64,000 bases of DNA from Paenibacillus contaminans (GCF_003285015.1 NZ_QMFB01000001.1:62001-126000), one strand, 5' to 3'; positions 54,370 to 64,000 are shown, counted from the first letter of the stretch. The notes: generated from the letters alone by a model not told the origin. A program made the numbers and translations.

Positions 54370-55407
54370 ATGTCGAATCAGAAGCTGTTTAACGTAGCTG
54401 TAGTCGGAATAACCGGAGCCGTCGGCGAACAAATCATCCGATTGCTGGCTGAGCGCAATTTCCCCGTTCAAGAGCTGAAGCTGCTTGCCTCCGCGCGTTC
54501 CGCAGGCAAAACGATTCGTTTCAAGGACCGCGACATTACTGTACAAGAAGCGACGCCGGAAAGCTTTCAAGGCGTTGAAATTGCGTTCTTCAGCGCGGGC
54601 GGCGATGTGAGCAAAGCGCTTGTTCCGCATGCGGTAACCGCCGGAGCCATATGTATCGACAATACGAACGCATTTCGCATGGATCCGGAAACTCCGCTGG
54701 TCGTGCCTGAAGTCAACATCGATAAAATCAACGGGCACCAAGGTGTAATCGCTAATCCGAACTGCTCGACGATCCAAATGGTCGCGGCGCTTAAACCGCT
54801 GTATGACCGTTACGGCATTTCCCGTATCATCGTTTCGACGTATCAAGCCGTTTCGGGCGCGGGCTCCCGCGCCATCGACGAAATGCTCCGTCAGTCGAAG
54901 CAGGTTTTGGACGGCAATGAGGTTGCGCCGGATGTTTTGCCAGTCTCTTCACTGCCGGTTAAGCATCAAATTGCTTTCAACGCAATACCGCAAATCGATA
55001 AATTCCTCGATAACGGTTTTACGAACGAGGAAATGAAAATGATTAAAGAAACGAAAAAAATCATGGATGACGAATCGCTTGAGGTGACGGCGACTTGCGT
55101 ACGCATACCTGTCGTCTACGGGCATTCGGAGTCGGTTTATGTCGAATTGAAGCAAGATTTCGATATCGATGAGATAAAACGGCTTCTCGCCGATGCACCC
55201 GGGATCGTGCTGGTAGACAATCCTGCGGAACAGCAATATCCGCTTGCTACCGAGGCCGCCGGCAAAACCGATACGTTCGTAGGGCGCGTACGCCGCGATC
55301 TTTCTAACCCGCGTGCACTGAATATGTGGATCGTATCCGATAATTTGCTGAAAGGAGCCGCATGGAATGCGGTTCAGATCGGCGAATATATCGCGATCGA
55401 ACAATAG
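54370..55407 (+). CDS. asd: Aspartate-semialdehyde dehydrogenase
   Basis: The 345-residue enzyme shows the nucleotide-binding VVGITGAVGEQIIRLL, active-site Cys C132 in NPNCSTIQMVAAL, and YQAVSGAGSRAIDE. It reduces aspartyl phosphate to the semialdehyde feeding lysine, diaminopimelate and dipicolinate. ATG 54370 follows AGGGGAGAGA. It lies 45 nt after dpaB and is probably co-expressed with it. Confidence 0.96.
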   Translation: MSNQKLFNVAVVGITGAVGEQIIRLLAERNFPVQELKLLASARSAGKTIRFKDRDITVQEATPESFQGVEIAFFSAGGDVSKALVPHAVTAGAICIDNTNAFRMDPETPLVVPEVNIDKINGHQGVIANPNCSTIQMVAALKPLYDRYGISRIIVSTYQAVSGAGSRAIDEMLRQSKQVLDGNEVAPDVLPVSSLPVKHQIAFNAIPQIDKFLDNGFTNEEMKMIKETKKIMDDESLEVTATCVRIPVVYGHSESVYVELKQDFDIDEIKRLLADAPGIVLVDNPAEQQYPLATEAAGKTDTFVGRVRRDLSNPRALNMWIVSDNLLKGAAWNAVQIGEYIAIEQ

Positions 55408-55423
55408 ATGCTACTTAACGTCT

Positions 55424-55491
55424 CGCCGATGAAGCAGAAAGCCGAAGGGTCGCATGCGCAGCCCTGCTATGGTAGCTGATGCCAGTCGGCG
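55424..55491 (+). promoter_or_regulatory. Candidate structured RNA between asd and dapG
   Basis: CGCCGA (55424-55429) pairs with TCGGCG (55486-55491), enclosing an AGGG/CCCT stem (55446-55449 with 55462-55465) and a CTG/CAG stem. Further downstream a perfect palindrome AAGCTTC/GAAGCTT spans 55560-55573. No lysine-riboswitch motif is evident. It occupies a 201-nt gap within an otherwise compact operon. Confidence 0.3.
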
Positions 55492-55608
55492 TTTCCTTGG
55501 TAGCCGGGCTTTACGGGGATGCTTTCGGATTTTCGGGGTCTCCGTTAAGTACCCGGAATAAGCTTCGAAGCTTCACTTCATTTTGTGGGGAAAAAGGAGA
55601 GGACCCTC

Positions 55609-56826
55609 ATGCGAATTTTGGTTCAAAAATTCGGAGGCACTTCCCTTTCCACCGCACAAGCCAGAGAACATGTAATCAATCATATCCGCCATGCGCTGCA
55701 GGAGCAATTGAACGTAGTAGTCGTCGTATCCGCGATGGGAAGAAAAGGGGAGCCTTACGCTACAGACACGCTGCTTCAGCTGGTTAAGGATAATGGCGAC
55801 CGACTCCCGGCGAGGGAGAAAGATATGCTGCTTTGCTGCGGCGAAATCATTTCCGCCGCTCTGCTCTGCAGTTTATTGAACGCCGACGGCATTCCCTCAA
55901 CGGTTCTTAACGGTGCGCAGGCCGGTATCTTGACCAACGGCCAATACGGCAACGCGCAAATATTGTCCATTCGGCCGAGCAGAATCCTTGAGCTGCTGGA
56001 ACAGAATCGGGTCGTCATCGTAACCGGCTTTCAAGGCAAAACGGCCGAGGATGATTTCACAACGCTCGGACGTGGCGGAAGCGATACGTCGGCAACCGCG
56101 TTAGGCGCCGCGCTGAAGGCGGAGCTTGTCGATATTTTTACCGACGTAAACGGGATATTAACTGCGGATCCGCGCATTGTGGACGATGCAAAACCGCTGC
56201 AGCGCGTAACATACGCCGAAATTTGCAACATGGCGAACAACGGTGCCAAAGTCATTCATCCGCGCGCCATTGAAATCGCCATGCATGCGAACATGCCGGT
56301 TCGGGTGAGGTCGACTTTCTCCGACGATCCGGGCACATGGGTATCCGCACCGCCAATGCATAAGGGCGATCCGAAGCCGTTGAACGACCGATACGTGACA
56401 GGCATCGCTCATGTTGCCAATGTTACGCAGATCCAGGTTGTCAATTACGAAAGACAGTACGATTTGCAATTAAACGTATTTAAAGCGATGGCACAGGAGC
56501 AGATCAGCGTAGATTTCATCAACGTGAATCCGTCGGGAGTCGTTTATACGGTTTTCGATCACGAATCGCAAAGGGCGTTAGAGACGTTAAGAGCAATGGG
56601 CTATGAACCGCATGCCGTGACGGGCTGCGCCAAAGTTTCAGTAATCGGAGGCGGCATTAACGGCGTTCCGGGAATAATGGCAAATATTGTTGAAGCGCTT
56701 ACTGAAGAGGATATCGGTATTTTGCAATCGGCCGATTCAAATACGACGATATGGATTCTGGTTCGCGGTGAGGATCTCGTGAAATCGGTCCGCATCCTGC
56801 ACAATAAGTTTCAACTGCATATTTAG
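55609..56826 (+). CDS. dapG: Aspartokinase, DapG type
   Basis: The 405-residue enzyme begins MRILVQKFGGTSLSTAQARE with the amino-acid-kinase core (TLGRGGSDTSATALGAALKA, TDVNGILTADPR) and two C-terminal ACT domains (about 265-405). It makes aspartyl phosphate. Location in the dpaAB-asd-dapG-dapA operon matches the diaminopimelate-sensitive isozyme of B. subtilis. ATG 55609 follows GGAGAGGA. Confidence 0.94.
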   Translation: MRILVQKFGGTSLSTAQAREHVINHIRHALQEQLNVVVVVSAMGRKGEPYATDTLLQLVKDNGDRLPAREKDMLLCCGEIISAALLCSLLNADGIPSTVLNGAQAGILTNGQYGNAQILSIRPSRILELLEQNRVVIVTGFQGKTAEDDFTTLGRGGSDTSATALGAALKAELVDIFTDVNGILTADPRIVDDAKPLQRVTYAEICNMANNGAKVIHPRAIEIAMHANMPVRVRSTFSDDPGTWVSAPPMHKGDPKPLNDRYVTGIAHVANVTQIQVVNYERQYDLQLNVFKAMAQEQISVDFINVNPSGVVYTVFDHESQRALETLRAMGYEPHAVTGCAKVSVIGGGINGVPGIMANIVEALTEEDIGILQSADSNTTIWILVRGEDLVKSVRILHNKFQLHI

Positions 56827-56837
56827 GAGGATTCGCA

Positions 56838-57716
56838 ATGGATTTCGGAAAAATTGTTACAGCGATGGTTACCCCGTTCGACGAACAGATGCAGGTGAAT
56901 TGGTCCGAAGCGGAGCGCTTGATTGATTATTTGATCGAAGAGCAGCAAACCGACAGCTTGGTCATTTGCGGAACTACCGGCGAATCGCCAACGCTGACGG
57001 AAGAAGAAAAGCTGCGTTTGTTCGAGACAGCCGTTCGCCATGCCGGAGGGCGTGCCAAAATCATTGCCGGCACGGGAAGCTACGATACGGCGCATTCCAT
57101 CCACCTTTCCAAGCTGGCAAAGCAGACCGGTGTGGACGGTCTGCTTCTTGTTACGCCTTATTACAACAGGCCGTCGACGGAAGGCATCTACCAGCATTTC
57201 AAGGCGATTGCCGAAGCGGTCGATCTGCCGATTATGCTTTACAATATTCCGAGCCGGACGAACGTTAATATGTCTGCCGAGCTGACGCTGCGGCTTGCCC
57301 AAATTCCAAACATCGTCGCAATGAAGGAATCGAGCGGCGATTTGAATCAGATGACGCGTATCATCGCCGGCGCGCCATCCGATTTCTATGTGTATAGCGG
57401 GGACGATAATTTGACGCTGCCGCTTCTTGCCGTCGGCGGTCATGGAATCGTCAGCGTCGCCAGCCATGTCGCAGGCAAACAAATGAAGCGGATGATCGAG
57501 GTCTATTCGAACGGACAAGTCAGGGAGGCGGCCAAGCTGCATCAAGAGCTGCTGCCGATTTTTGAAGGCTTGTTCAATTGCCCGCATCGCGTGCCGAATC
57601 CGGTTCCGGTCAAGCATGCGCTTCGTCTTCGCGGTCTTCAAGTAGGAAGCGTAAGACTTCCGCTGATCGATGTTACCGAACAAGAAGGACAGTTCATTCA
57701 ATCGCTCTTAGGTTGA
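56838..57716 (+). CDS. dapA: 4-hydroxy-tetrahydrodipicolinate synthase
   Basis: The 292-residue TIM-barrel aldolase shows GTTGESPTLTEEEK, TPYYNRPSTEGIYQHF, catalytic Y135 (MLYNIPSRT) and Schiff-base K163 (AMKESSGDL). It condenses pyruvate with aspartate semialdehyde, the product being used for cell wall and for DpaAB. AGGAGG lies 9 nt upstream. A terminator follows. Confidence 0.97.
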   Translation: MDFGKIVTAMVTPFDEQMQVNWSEAERLIDYLIEEQQTDSLVICGTTGESPTLTEEEKLRLFETAVRHAGGRAKIIAGTGSYDTAHSIHLSKLAKQTGVDGLLLVTPYYNRPSTEGIYQHFKAIAEAVDLPIMLYNIPSRTNVNMSAELTLRLAQIPNIVAMKESSGDLNQMTRIIAGAPSDFYVYSGDDNLTLPLLAVGGHGIVSVASHVAGKQMKRMIEVYSNGQVREAAKLHQELLPIFEGLFNCPHRVPNPVPVKHALRLRGLQVGSVRLPLIDVTEQEGQFIQSLLG

Positions 57717-57725
57717 GGAAAGTCT

Positions 57726-57757
57726 AAATCGGTGCTCACAGCATCGGTTTTCTTTTT
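57726..57757 (+). terminator. Intrinsic terminator after dapA
   Basis: AAATCGGTGC (57726-57735) pairs with GCATCGGTTT (57741-57750) via two wobbles, 5-nt loop, followed by TCTTTTTTT. Confidence 0.85.
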
Positions 57758-57786
57758 TTGGGCAATCTATTTCGTAATGGCTTTAC

Positions 57787-57816
57787 TTGTATTTAGGGTT
57801 TTTAATCATGTATAAT
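57787..57816 (+). promoter_or_regulatory. Sigma-A-type promoter for the RNase J gene
   Basis: TTGTAT (57787-57792), an 18-nt spacer and a consensus TATAAT (57811-57816) lie 79 nt before the start codon, just after the dapA terminator. Confidence 0.6.
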
Positions 57817-57894
57817 GATTCCAAGTGACTGGTGCGGGTTCTTATGTAAGGGAAATACGGATCGTCGTCAATTTAAATAAGGAGGTTTATTTTC

Positions 57895-59571
57895 TTGTCA
57901 AAAAAAAATAACGATAAATTGGTGATCTTCGCTCTGGGCGGCGTGGGCGAGATCGGAAAGAACATGTATGTAATCCAGTATGCGAATGATATTGTGGTTG
58001 TAGATTCCGGATTGAAATTTCCTGATGAAGATATGTTGGGGATCGATATCGTCATTCCCGACATCACATATTTGCTTGAGAATCGCGACAAGGTGAGAGG
58101 CATTCTGATCACTCACGGTCATGAGGATCATATCGGCGGGCTTCCATACGTATTGAAGCAATTAAACGTTCCGATCTATGCAACGAGATTAACGCTCGGC
58201 CTGATCGAAGCGAAATTGAAGGAAGTCGGTCTTCTCGGCGAAACGAAACGAATTACGATCACGGCGGATTCCGAGCTTCAGCTCGGCACGATCAAGGCTT
58301 CCTTCTTCAAGACGAACCACAGTATACCCGACTCGGTCGGCGTGGCGCTCGAAACACCGGAAGGCGTAGTCGTTCATACGGGGGACTTTAAGTTCGATCA
58401 AACGCCTGTGAACGAGCAATATGCCGACTTGCACCGGATGGCGGAAATCGGCCAGAAGGGCGTGTTAGCGCTTCTATCGGACAGTACGAATGCCGAACGC
58501 CCGGGTTATACGGGCTCCGAACGGAGCGTTGGGGTCGAGCTGGAAGAAGTGTTCCGCAAAGCGAAGCAGCGCGTCGTCGTAGCAACATTCGCATCTAATA
58601 TTCATCGTATTCAGCAAGTGATGGATGCGGCTTATGCGACTAGACGCAAAGTGACGGTAATCGGACGGAGTATGGTAAATGTCGTAGGAATCGCATCGGA
58701 GCTTGGCTACTTGCGCATTCCGGACGGCATGCTGATCGAGCCTGAAGAAGTGAATAAGCTTGCGGCTGACCGCGTCGTCATTTTATCGACAGGCAGTCAA
58801 GGCGAGCCGATGTCGGCGCTCACGCGGATGGCCCGTTCTTCGCATCGCAAAGTGGATATTTTGCCTGGCGACACCGTAATCATTGCGGCAACGCCGATTC
58901 CGGGCAATGAAAAATATGTCGGACGAACTGTCGACGAGCTGTTCCGTTTGGGAGCGCACGTCATTTACGGTCCAGGCTCCGTTTCCGGCGTGCACGTTTC
59001 CGGGCACGGCAGTCAGGAAGAACTGAAGCTGATGCTTAATTTGATGCGGCCGAAATATTTTATTCCGATTCACGGCGAATATCGGATGCTGCGTCTCCAT
59101 GGACAATTGGCGGAGACTGTAGGTATCGATCGGGAAAATATTTTTATCGTGGACAATGGAGAAACGGTCGAGATTCAGAACGGATCCGCACGCAAGGGCG
59201 GTAAAGTGACTACCGGCAACATCCTGATCGACGGGCTTGGCGTAGGCGATGTAGGCAATATCGTGCTTCGCGACCGCAAGCTGCTGTCACAGGACGGCAT
59301 ACTGGTTGTTGTCGTAACGCTTAGCAAGCAGGATGGGGCGATCTTGTCCGGTCCCGACATCATCTCTCGCGGTTTCGTTTATGTGCGCGAATCCGAAGGA
59401 TTGCTCGAAGAAGCGAATCGTATCGTGACCGGTACATTGAATAAGCTGATGAACGAGAACGTAAATGAGTGGGCCTCGTTGAAGACGCATGTTAAAGACG
59501 TATTAGGAAGATTTTTATATGAGCAAACAAGAAGAAGACCGATGATCCTCCCAATCATAATGGAAGTTTGA
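57895..59571 (+). CDS. rnjB: Ribonuclease J
   Basis: The 558-residue metallo-beta-lactamase/beta-CASP RNase has an intact metal motif HGHEDH (H74, H76, D78, H79), H142 and D164 (HTGDFKFD), then HVSGHGSQEELKLM and HGEYRML. A C-terminal domain is present. By position (dapA-rnj-tepA) it is the B. subtilis rnjB locus, but as I recall RNase J2 has a degenerate metal motif, so this copy looks like an active J1-type enzyme. The symbol is by locus only. TTG 57895 follows AAGGAGG. Confidence 0.85.
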   Translation: MSKKNNDKLVIFALGGVGEIGKNMYVIQYANDIVVVDSGLKFPDEDMLGIDIVIPDITYLLENRDKVRGILITHGHEDHIGGLPYVLKQLNVPIYATRLTLGLIEAKLKEVGLLGETKRITITADSELQLGTIKASFFKTNHSIPDSVGVALETPEGVVVHTGDFKFDQTPVNEQYADLHRMAEIGQKGVLALLSDSTNAERPGYTGSERSVGVELEEVFRKAKQRVVVATFASNIHRIQQVMDAAYATRRKVTVIGRSMVNVVGIASELGYLRIPDGMLIEPEEVNKLAADRVVILSTGSQGEPMSALTRMARSSHRKVDILPGDTVIIAATPIPGNEKYVGRTVDELFRLGAHVIYGPGSVSGVHVSGHGSQEELKLMLNLMRPKYFIPIHGEYRMLRLHGQLAETVGIDRENIFIVDNGETVEIQNGSARKGGKVTTGNILIDGLGVGDVGNIVLRDRKLLSQDGILVVVVTLSKQDGAILSGPDIISRGFVYVRESEGLLEEANRIVTGTLNKLMNENVNEWASLKTHVKDVLGRFLYEQTRRRPMILPIIMEV

Positions 59572-59607
59572 TCCTCACCTTCTAAGTCACTTGAAATTAA
59601 TGAATAG

Positions 59608-59640
59608 GCTTCCCGGCAACCCGGCCGAGGAAGCTTTTTT
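59608..59640 (+). terminator. Intrinsic terminator after the RNase J gene
   Basis: GCTTCC (59608-59613) pairs with GGAAGC (59629-59634) with an inner CGG/CCG stem, followed by TTTTTT. Confidence 0.85.
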
Positions 59641-59747
59641 ATTTGATGCTTTTGCTTGCTTTGAAGAGGCTGTTTCTCGCGGCGGCGGCGTATAAAAACG
59701 CCTTCCATATCCATACTAAGGGGGCAATGGAAAAGGAGGCATTTTAT

Positions 59748-60485
59748 ATGGCTGATAAATCAAACGAGGCTCCGGTGGAGCCGGCCGCAGAGGAACAAAA
59801 AAAGCAGGCTTCGATCGAAAGCTTGCAGCAATTCGGGCAAACAAATGTGGCGAGCAATGAGTCGAATATTTTTTGCCTGACGATCATCGGACAAATAGAG
59901 GGACACATCGTACTGCCTCCTCAAAATAAAACGACCAAGTACGAGCACCTTATTCCGCAGCTTGTGGCGGCCGAGCAAAATCAGAAGATCGAAGGGATTC
60001 TGATCATTTTGAATACGGTAGGCGGAGATGTGGAGGCGGGACTCGCGATTGCGGAAATGATCGCATCCGTTTCGAAACCGACGGTTACTTTGGTGCTCGG
60101 CGGAGGTCACAGCATCGGGGTGCCGATTGCCGTTTCTTCGCATCTTTCGATGATTGCCGAAACCGCGACGATGACCATCCATCCGATTCGATTGAACGGA
60201 CTTGTAATCGGCGTGCCTCAAACCTTCGAATATTTGGACAAAATGCAGGAGCGCGTCATTCGTTTTGTGACCCGCCATTCCCGCGTAAGCGAAGAAAAAT
60301 TTAAGGAGCTCATGTTTAAGACCGGCGAATTGACGCGCGATATCGGTACGACTGTAATCGGTGCGGATGCCGTGAAATACGGGCTGATCGATCAAATCGG
60401 AGGGGTCGGCGAAGCGATCCGCGAGCTGAACCAGCGCATCGAGCAAAGAAGGCAGCAACTGCAGAACGGGGGTGTCGTGCAATGA
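59748..60485 (+). CDS. tepA: ClpP-like serine protease TepA
   Basis: The 245-residue ClpP-fold protein has a polar N-terminus, [22 protein letters not shown] and the nucleophile region [16 protein letters not shown], then [11 protein letters not shown]. TepA (YmfB) was linked to protein translocation and to degradation of spore SASPs in B. subtilis. ATG 59748 follows AAGGAGG (59733-59739); the upstream frame extension from 59643 lies partly in the terminator. The stop overlaps ylzJ by 4 nt. Confidence 0.92.
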   Translation: MADKSNEAPVEPAAEEQKKQASIESLQQFGQTNVASNESNIFCLTIIGQIEGHIVLPPQNKTTKYEHLIPQLVAAEQNQKIEGILIILNTVGGDVEAGLAIAEMIASVSKPTVTLVLGGGHSIGVPIAVSSHLSMIAETATMTIHPIRLNGLVIGVPQTFEYLDKMQERVIRFVTRHSRVSEEKFKELMFKTGELTRDIGTTVIGADAVKYGLIDQIGGVGEAIRELNQRIEQRRQQLQNGGVVQ

Positions 60486-60697
60486 CCGTCATTTATTCGG
60501 CCGTGGCGCCTGAAACGCTTTGGGAAGGCTTGGGGAAGGAACCGCAATATGTCGATGTGAACATTAACGGAATGAATATGCAGGTGGAAATGCTCAATAT
60601 GCAGCAAGCCAAAATCGTGCGCCTGTATAGCCCAAATCCGAACGACTACTTGAATCCGGCTTATATGCCGGGAACGGTAATCGAATTTCACCCGTAA
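60482..60697 (+). CDS. ylzJ: YlzJ-like small protein
   Basis: The 71-residue protein starts [16 protein letters not shown] and ends [11 protein letters not shown], matching the YlzJ family that always follows tepA in Bacillales. It is soluble, of unknown function, and coupled to tepA by ATGA. The 116-nt gap behind it holds the spoIIIE promoter. Confidence 0.85.
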   Translation: MTVIYSAVAPETLWEGLGKEPQYVDVNINGMNMQVEMLNMQQAKIVRLYSPNPNDYLNPAYMPGTVIEFHP

Positions 60698-60785
60698 AAC
60701 ACGAACGAGAACAAATGTTCCTGAAAAGTCAATAGGCCATTGGTTATGCGTGCAACGGATTGTATCTAGCGCCCCGACAATATGG

Positions 60786-60791
60786 TATAAT
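60786..60791 (+). promoter_or_regulatory. Extended -10 promoter before spoIIIE
   Basis: TATAAT (60786-60791) is preceded by TGG, giving TGnTATAAT. No good -35 lies at 16-18 nt; TTGTAT at 60760-60765 is 20 nt away. The extended -10 can compensate. Confidence 0.5.
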
Positions 60792-60813
60792 TAGTTATCG
60801 GGGGTGAACCGTT

Positions 60814-63417
60814 TTGGCAAAAGGCCGGAAGAAAAAAAGGAAACTTAAGCTCTCCATTAAGTACGAGCTATACGGGATCATCATTCTGGTGTTGTCCGTT
60901 ATCGCATTGTCGCGAGAAGGCAGGGTGGCAAGGTCCCTTACATATTTGTTCCGATTTCTTATCGGTGCGATGGACTGGGTCATACCGGTCGTTTTTATTT
61001 ACATAGGGCTTTACGTGTTTATCAAACGGGCATGGCCGGGCGGATGGAGCGTACGCAAAACGGGTTTGGTCCTGCTGCTGGGCGGACTCGTGCTGTACAA
61101 TCATATGTCGATGATCCATTTGCTCGACCCGAACGCGGATTTTACCGCTCCTTCCTACATCGTCAGTTCGACATGGCAGAGTATGATGGACGGGCTTCAG
61201 GCGTCCGGCGGCAAAAGCAATATTTTGCAAACGGATGTCGGCGGGGGCATGATCGGCGCGATACTGTACGCCTGCCTGTACTTCCTGTTCGGAGGCTGGG
61301 GATCGCGTTTCCTGGTTTATGCTTTATTTGTCGTTTCCTTCCTTCTTATCACCGGACTATCCGTTGTCGACATCGGCGGCAGAATAGGACGGCCGATAGG
61401 CGAAATGGCTGCGGCATTGAGAAGCAAATATTCGGAGCTGTTCTCGAATCGTTCCCGCAGCTTGGTGCCTATTAGCGCTCCGCAGGAAGAATCGGGTAAG
61501 CCGTCCAAGCGGAAAGCGTACGTGCCGCCTCTCGACGACGATTTCGAAGAGGAGACGTATGCCTCGGCAAAACCGGTCAAAAAGAACGAGAAGAAGGCGG
61601 ATAAGAAGTCGCCCATCTTTCATTTGCTGCCTTCCTTGCGCAAGCAGCGAGAGAATCTCGTAGGACTTGATCGGCGCGACGACGAGGAAGAGGAGCTTGA
61701 CGAGATTCAAGGGCAGACGGTTCATCAGCCGGCTGTCCAAAAAGGCGCGAAGCCGATTACCGTTATTCCGGCTGCCGTAAACGAGCAGCAGTTTCCGAAC
61801 GGCGGGGATGAAGAGACGGATGACGATCAGCGCCCGTATATTCGCGATTTTCAGGAGCAGCGGGAAGATACGCCTATGCTGTCCGGCCCCGCTCAAGCAA
61901 CATCCGGCAGCGCAAGCAGTTCGGACGACAAAGCCGATGAGGTCGCGGATACGGATAAGCCGCTTGCGCTTGCAAGCAGCAAAAAGCCGTATCAATTGCC
62001 TTCCTACCAGCTTTTATCGAAGCCTTCGGGCTCCGGAAGATCGGGAGATCTCGATCATAAGGCGAATGCGCGGAAGCTGGAGGCGACCCTCGAAAGCTTC
62101 GGCGTTCGCGCGAAGGTGCTGGAGGTCGTACACGGACCCTCCGTTACTCGTTATGAAGTGCAGCCCGATGTCGGCGTGAAGGTCAGCAGAATCGTCAGTT
62201 TGACCGATGACATCGCACTTGCTTTGGCTGCCAAAGACATCCGGATGGAGGCGCCGATTCCCGGTAAATCCGCAATCGGCATCGAGGTGCCGAATTCGGA
62301 GGTTTCCGTCGTTACCTTACGCGAGGTTATGGAGTCCAGCGCTTTTCACGACGCCGCTTCGAAGCTGTCCGTGACGCTTGGCCGCGACATTGCGGGGCAG
62401 CCGATTGTCGGCAACCTTGCGAGGATGCCTCACATGCTTGTCGCCGGCGCGACCGGCTCGGGGAAATCGGTGTGCATCAACGGCATCATAACGAGCATTC
62501 TGTACAAAGCCAAGCCGGATGAAGTGAAATTTTTGATGATCGATCCGAAGATGGTCGAGCTTAACGTATATAACGGGATTCCGCATTTATTGGCGCCTGT
62601 CGTTACCGATCCGCGAAGAGCCTCGCTAGCGCTTAAGAAGGTTGTCGTCGAGATGGAAAAAAGATACGAGCTGTTTTCCAAAAGCGGCACGCGCAACATT
62701 GAAGGCTATAACGCCATGCTTACGGATCCGGGCAACCCGAATCCTGGCGATCCGCTGCCGTTCATCGTCGTCATCGTGGACGAGCTTGCCGATCTGATGA
62801 TGGTAGCGGCAGGAGACGTCGAAGATGCGATATGCCGGCTGGCGCAAATGGCGAGGGCGGCGGGGATCCATTTGATCATTGCTACGCAGCGTCCTTCGGT
62901 CGATGTCATCACTGGCGTTATCAAGGCGAATATTCCTTCGCGTATCGCGTTCGGCGTGTCTTCACAGGTCGACTCCCGTACGATTCTGGATATGGTCGGA
63001 GCCGAAAAGCTGCTGGGACGCGGAGACATGCTCTACCTTCCGGTGGGCGCTTCGAAGCCGGTTCGCGTTCAAGGGGCGTTTTTATCCGATCAGGAAGTCG
63101 AATCAGTCGTCACTTTTGTCCGCAACCAGGAGCAGGCTAATTATCAAGAGGAAATGGTGCCGCAGCTCGAAGAGCAGACGGAACAGGAGAACCTGTTCGA
63201 GGACGAGCTTTACGACCAGGCGGTTCAAATCGTACTGGAAGGGAAGCAGGCATCCGTATCGCTCCTGCAGCGGCGCATGCGCGTCGGTTACACGCGTGCG
63301 GCCCGCTTAATCGATACGATGGAAGCCAAGGGGGTTGTCGGGCCTTACGAGGGCAGCAAGCCTCGTGAGGTGCTGATGACGATCGAGCAATTTCACGCCA
63401 TGAAAGCAAGCTCTTAG
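60814..63417 (+). CDS. spoIIIE: DNA translocase SpoIIIE/FtsK
   Basis: The 867-residue protein has four N-terminal membrane helices (about 12-190), an acidic linker (about 200-400), and the motor with [17 protein letters not shown] (Walker A near 545) and [13 protein letters not shown] (Walker B near 650). A C-terminal winged-helix gamma domain (about 805-867, [20 protein letters not shown]) is present. It pumps the chromosome into the forespore. TTG 60814 follows GGGGGTGA. Location after tepA-ylzJ equals B. subtilis spoIIIE. Confidence 0.95.
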   Translation: MAKGRKKKRKLKLSIKYELYGIIILVLSVIALSREGRVARSLTYLFRFLIGAMDWVIPVVFIYIGLYVFIKRAWPGGWSVRKTGLVLLLGGLVLYNHMSMIHLLDPNADFTAPSYIVSSTWQSMMDGLQASGGKSNILQTDVGGGMIGAILYACLYFLFGGWGSRFLVYALFVVSFLLITGLSVVDIGGRIGRPIGEMAAALRSKYSELFSNRSRSLVPISAPQEESGKPSKRKAYVPPLDDDFEEETYASAKPVKKNEKKADKKSPIFHLLPSLRKQRENLVGLDRRDDEEEELDEIQGQTVHQPAVQKGAKPITVIPAAVNEQQFPNGGDEETDDDQRPYIRDFQEQREDTPMLSGPAQATSGSASSSDDKADEVADTDKPLALASSKKPYQLPSYQLLSKPSGSGRSGDLDHKANARKLEATLESFGVRAKVLEVVHGPSVTRYEVQPDVGVKVSRIVSLTDDIALALAAKDIRMEAPIPGKSAIGIEVPNSEVSVVTLREVMESSAFHDAASKLSVTLGRDIAGQPIVGNLARMPHMLVAGATGSGKSVCINGIITSILYKAKPDEVKFLMIDPKMVELNVYNGIPHLLAPVVTDPRRASLALKKVVVEMEKRYELFSKSGTRNIEGYNAMLTDPGNPNPGDPLPFIVVIVDELADLMMVAAGDVEDAICRLAQMARAAGIHLIIATQRPSVDVITGVIKANIPSRIAFGVSSQVDSRTILDMVGAEKLLGRGDMLYLPVGASKPVRVQGAFLSDQEVESVVTFVRNQEQANYQEEMVPQLEEQTEQENLFEDELYDQAVQIVLEGKQASVSLLQRRMRVGYTRAARLIDTMEAKGVVGPYEGSKPREVLMTIEQFHAMKASS

Positions 63418-63441
63418 GCCTGAGAAATAAATTTGCTGCAT

Positions 63442-63496
63442 AAGCGCATTGGATACAAGTCTGCCGACAAGCGGGCCTGTATCTAATGCGCTTTTT
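63442..63496 (+). terminator. Strong intrinsic terminator after spoIIIE
   Basis: AAGCGCATTGGATACA (63442-63457) pairs with TGTATCTAATGCGCTT (63478-63493) nearly perfectly, 20-nt loop, followed by TTTATTTT. The rest of the 364-nt gap to 63781 holds no supported gene; an 11-nt sequence CGAGATTTGCG occurs there twice, 126 nt apart. Confidence 0.9.
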
Positions 63497-63781
63497 ATTT
63501 TGGTGCCTGAAAAGCAGCCGAGATTTGCGTCGATGACTTCGCTTCATTTTGAGCGGGTATTGATTGGGGCGGTCCGTTCACGGAAACCTTCAATATCTTT
63601 AAGTGAACTTCAGCCTCCCCGCTATGCAATCGGAGGCATTGCAGGATTCGAGATTTGCGCCACTTTGTGGCGGTTTAACATGTTCGCAAAAGATTGGAAT
63701 AGAACCGGGCGGCCTATCAAATAATAACTTCCATGAATCATTGCACCAAGTACACCAAGATGAGGAAAGGTTGAGTATGCG

Positions 63782-64000
63782 ATGAACAAACGGCTTCTCG
63801 TCATTACAGTCGGTCTCGTGGCGGTCCTTCTTGTCGGCATTCAGTTCAAGAATCACAAGCCGGCGCAAGAAACGTTCAGCGAAGCGACAATCAAATACGG
63901 GGCTGAAGGCTCGGACGTTTACGAGCTGCAAGGCCGGCTTAAGCATCTCGGTTTTTATTATGGAAATATCGACGGCGATTTCGGGTACAACACGCTTAAA
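63782..64000 (+). CDS. Membrane-anchored peptidoglycan-binding protein, 5' part (possible SleB)
   Basis: Seventy-three codons are present before the window ends. MNKRLLVITVGLVAVLLVGI is a signal or anchor, and the following KYGAEGSDVYELQGRLKHLGFYYGNIDGDFGYNT is a PG_binding_1 domain start. In spore cortex-lytic enzyme SleB such a domain precedes the hydrolase domain, which would lie beyond 64000. Other PG-binding hydrolases remain possible. The AGGAAAGG upstream is about 13 nt from the ATG, so the start is moderately sure. Confidence 0.75.
   Translation, partial: MNKRLLVITVGLVAVLLVGIQFKNHKPAQETFSEATIKYGAEGSDVYELQGRLKHLGFYYGNIDGDFGYNTLK

Noticed and set aside
55408..55608. Lysine riboswitch before aspartokinase
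   Set aside because: The known L-box sequence elements are not present, although other pairing is.
56823..57701. A 292-codon antisense frame opposite dapA
   Set aside because: Exact shadow of dapA with no domain likeness or ribosome site.

Overview
The window is a stretch of a spore-forming Firmicutes chromosome, most likely Paenibacillaceae (Paenibacillus or a close relative). The grounds are a Bacillus-type fla/che operon, dipicolinate and SpoIIIE genes (endospore former), roughly 50% G+C, many TTG/GTG starts behind strong GGAGG sites, a Gly/Gln-rich IF-2 amino terminus, a short EF-Ts and a short ProRS. The species assignment is inference; no rRNA is present. Every confident gene lies on the + strand.

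Region 1 (1-22058) is the 3' two thirds of the fla/che operon: flgD (partial), a TIGR02530-type gene, flgE/G, swrD, fliL, fliM, fliY, cheY, fliO-P-Q-R, flhB, flhA, flhF, flhG, cheB, cheA, cheW, cheC, cheD, a small membrane protein, sigD, a DUF342/FapA gene, and three small genes (one SwrB-like, one with an MltG/YceG-like domain). Together they build the rod, hook, C-ring and export gate, run chemotaxis signalling and adaptation, and make the flagellar sigma factor. A terminator-like hairpin lies inside this operon between flgE/G and swrD.

Region 2 (22059-31429) holds translation, lipid and isoprenoid housekeeping genes: rpsB, tsf, pyrH, frr, uppS, cdsA, dxr, rseP, proS. Two copies of a structured intergenic repeat, which I do not recognise, flank this block (about 22143-22275 and 28355-28495).

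Region 3 (31430-49490) holds polC, a kinase-like gene of the aminoglycoside/choline phosphotransferase fold beside a hairpin-rich repeat cassette, then the classic rimP-nusA-rnpM-ylxQ-infB-rbfA-nrnA-truB-ribF cluster, rpsO and pnp.

Region 4 (49491-64000) is sporulation-linked: ylxY, an M16 peptidase, dut, dpaA-dpaB (preceded by a textbook sigma-K promoter), asd-dapG-dapA (diaminopimelate/dipicolinate supply), an RNase J gene, tepA, ylzJ, spoIIIE, and the start of a peptidoglycan-binding protein that may be SleB. dapG/asd/dapA make the dihydrodipicolinate that DpaAB oxidises to spore dipicolinic acid.

No tRNA, rRNA, CRISPR array, transposase, integrase or phage gene was seen. The best candidates for undescribed biology are the paired intergenic repeats and the multi-hairpin cassette after polC. 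Several 5' leader structures are also noted. All of these rest on base pairing read by eye.
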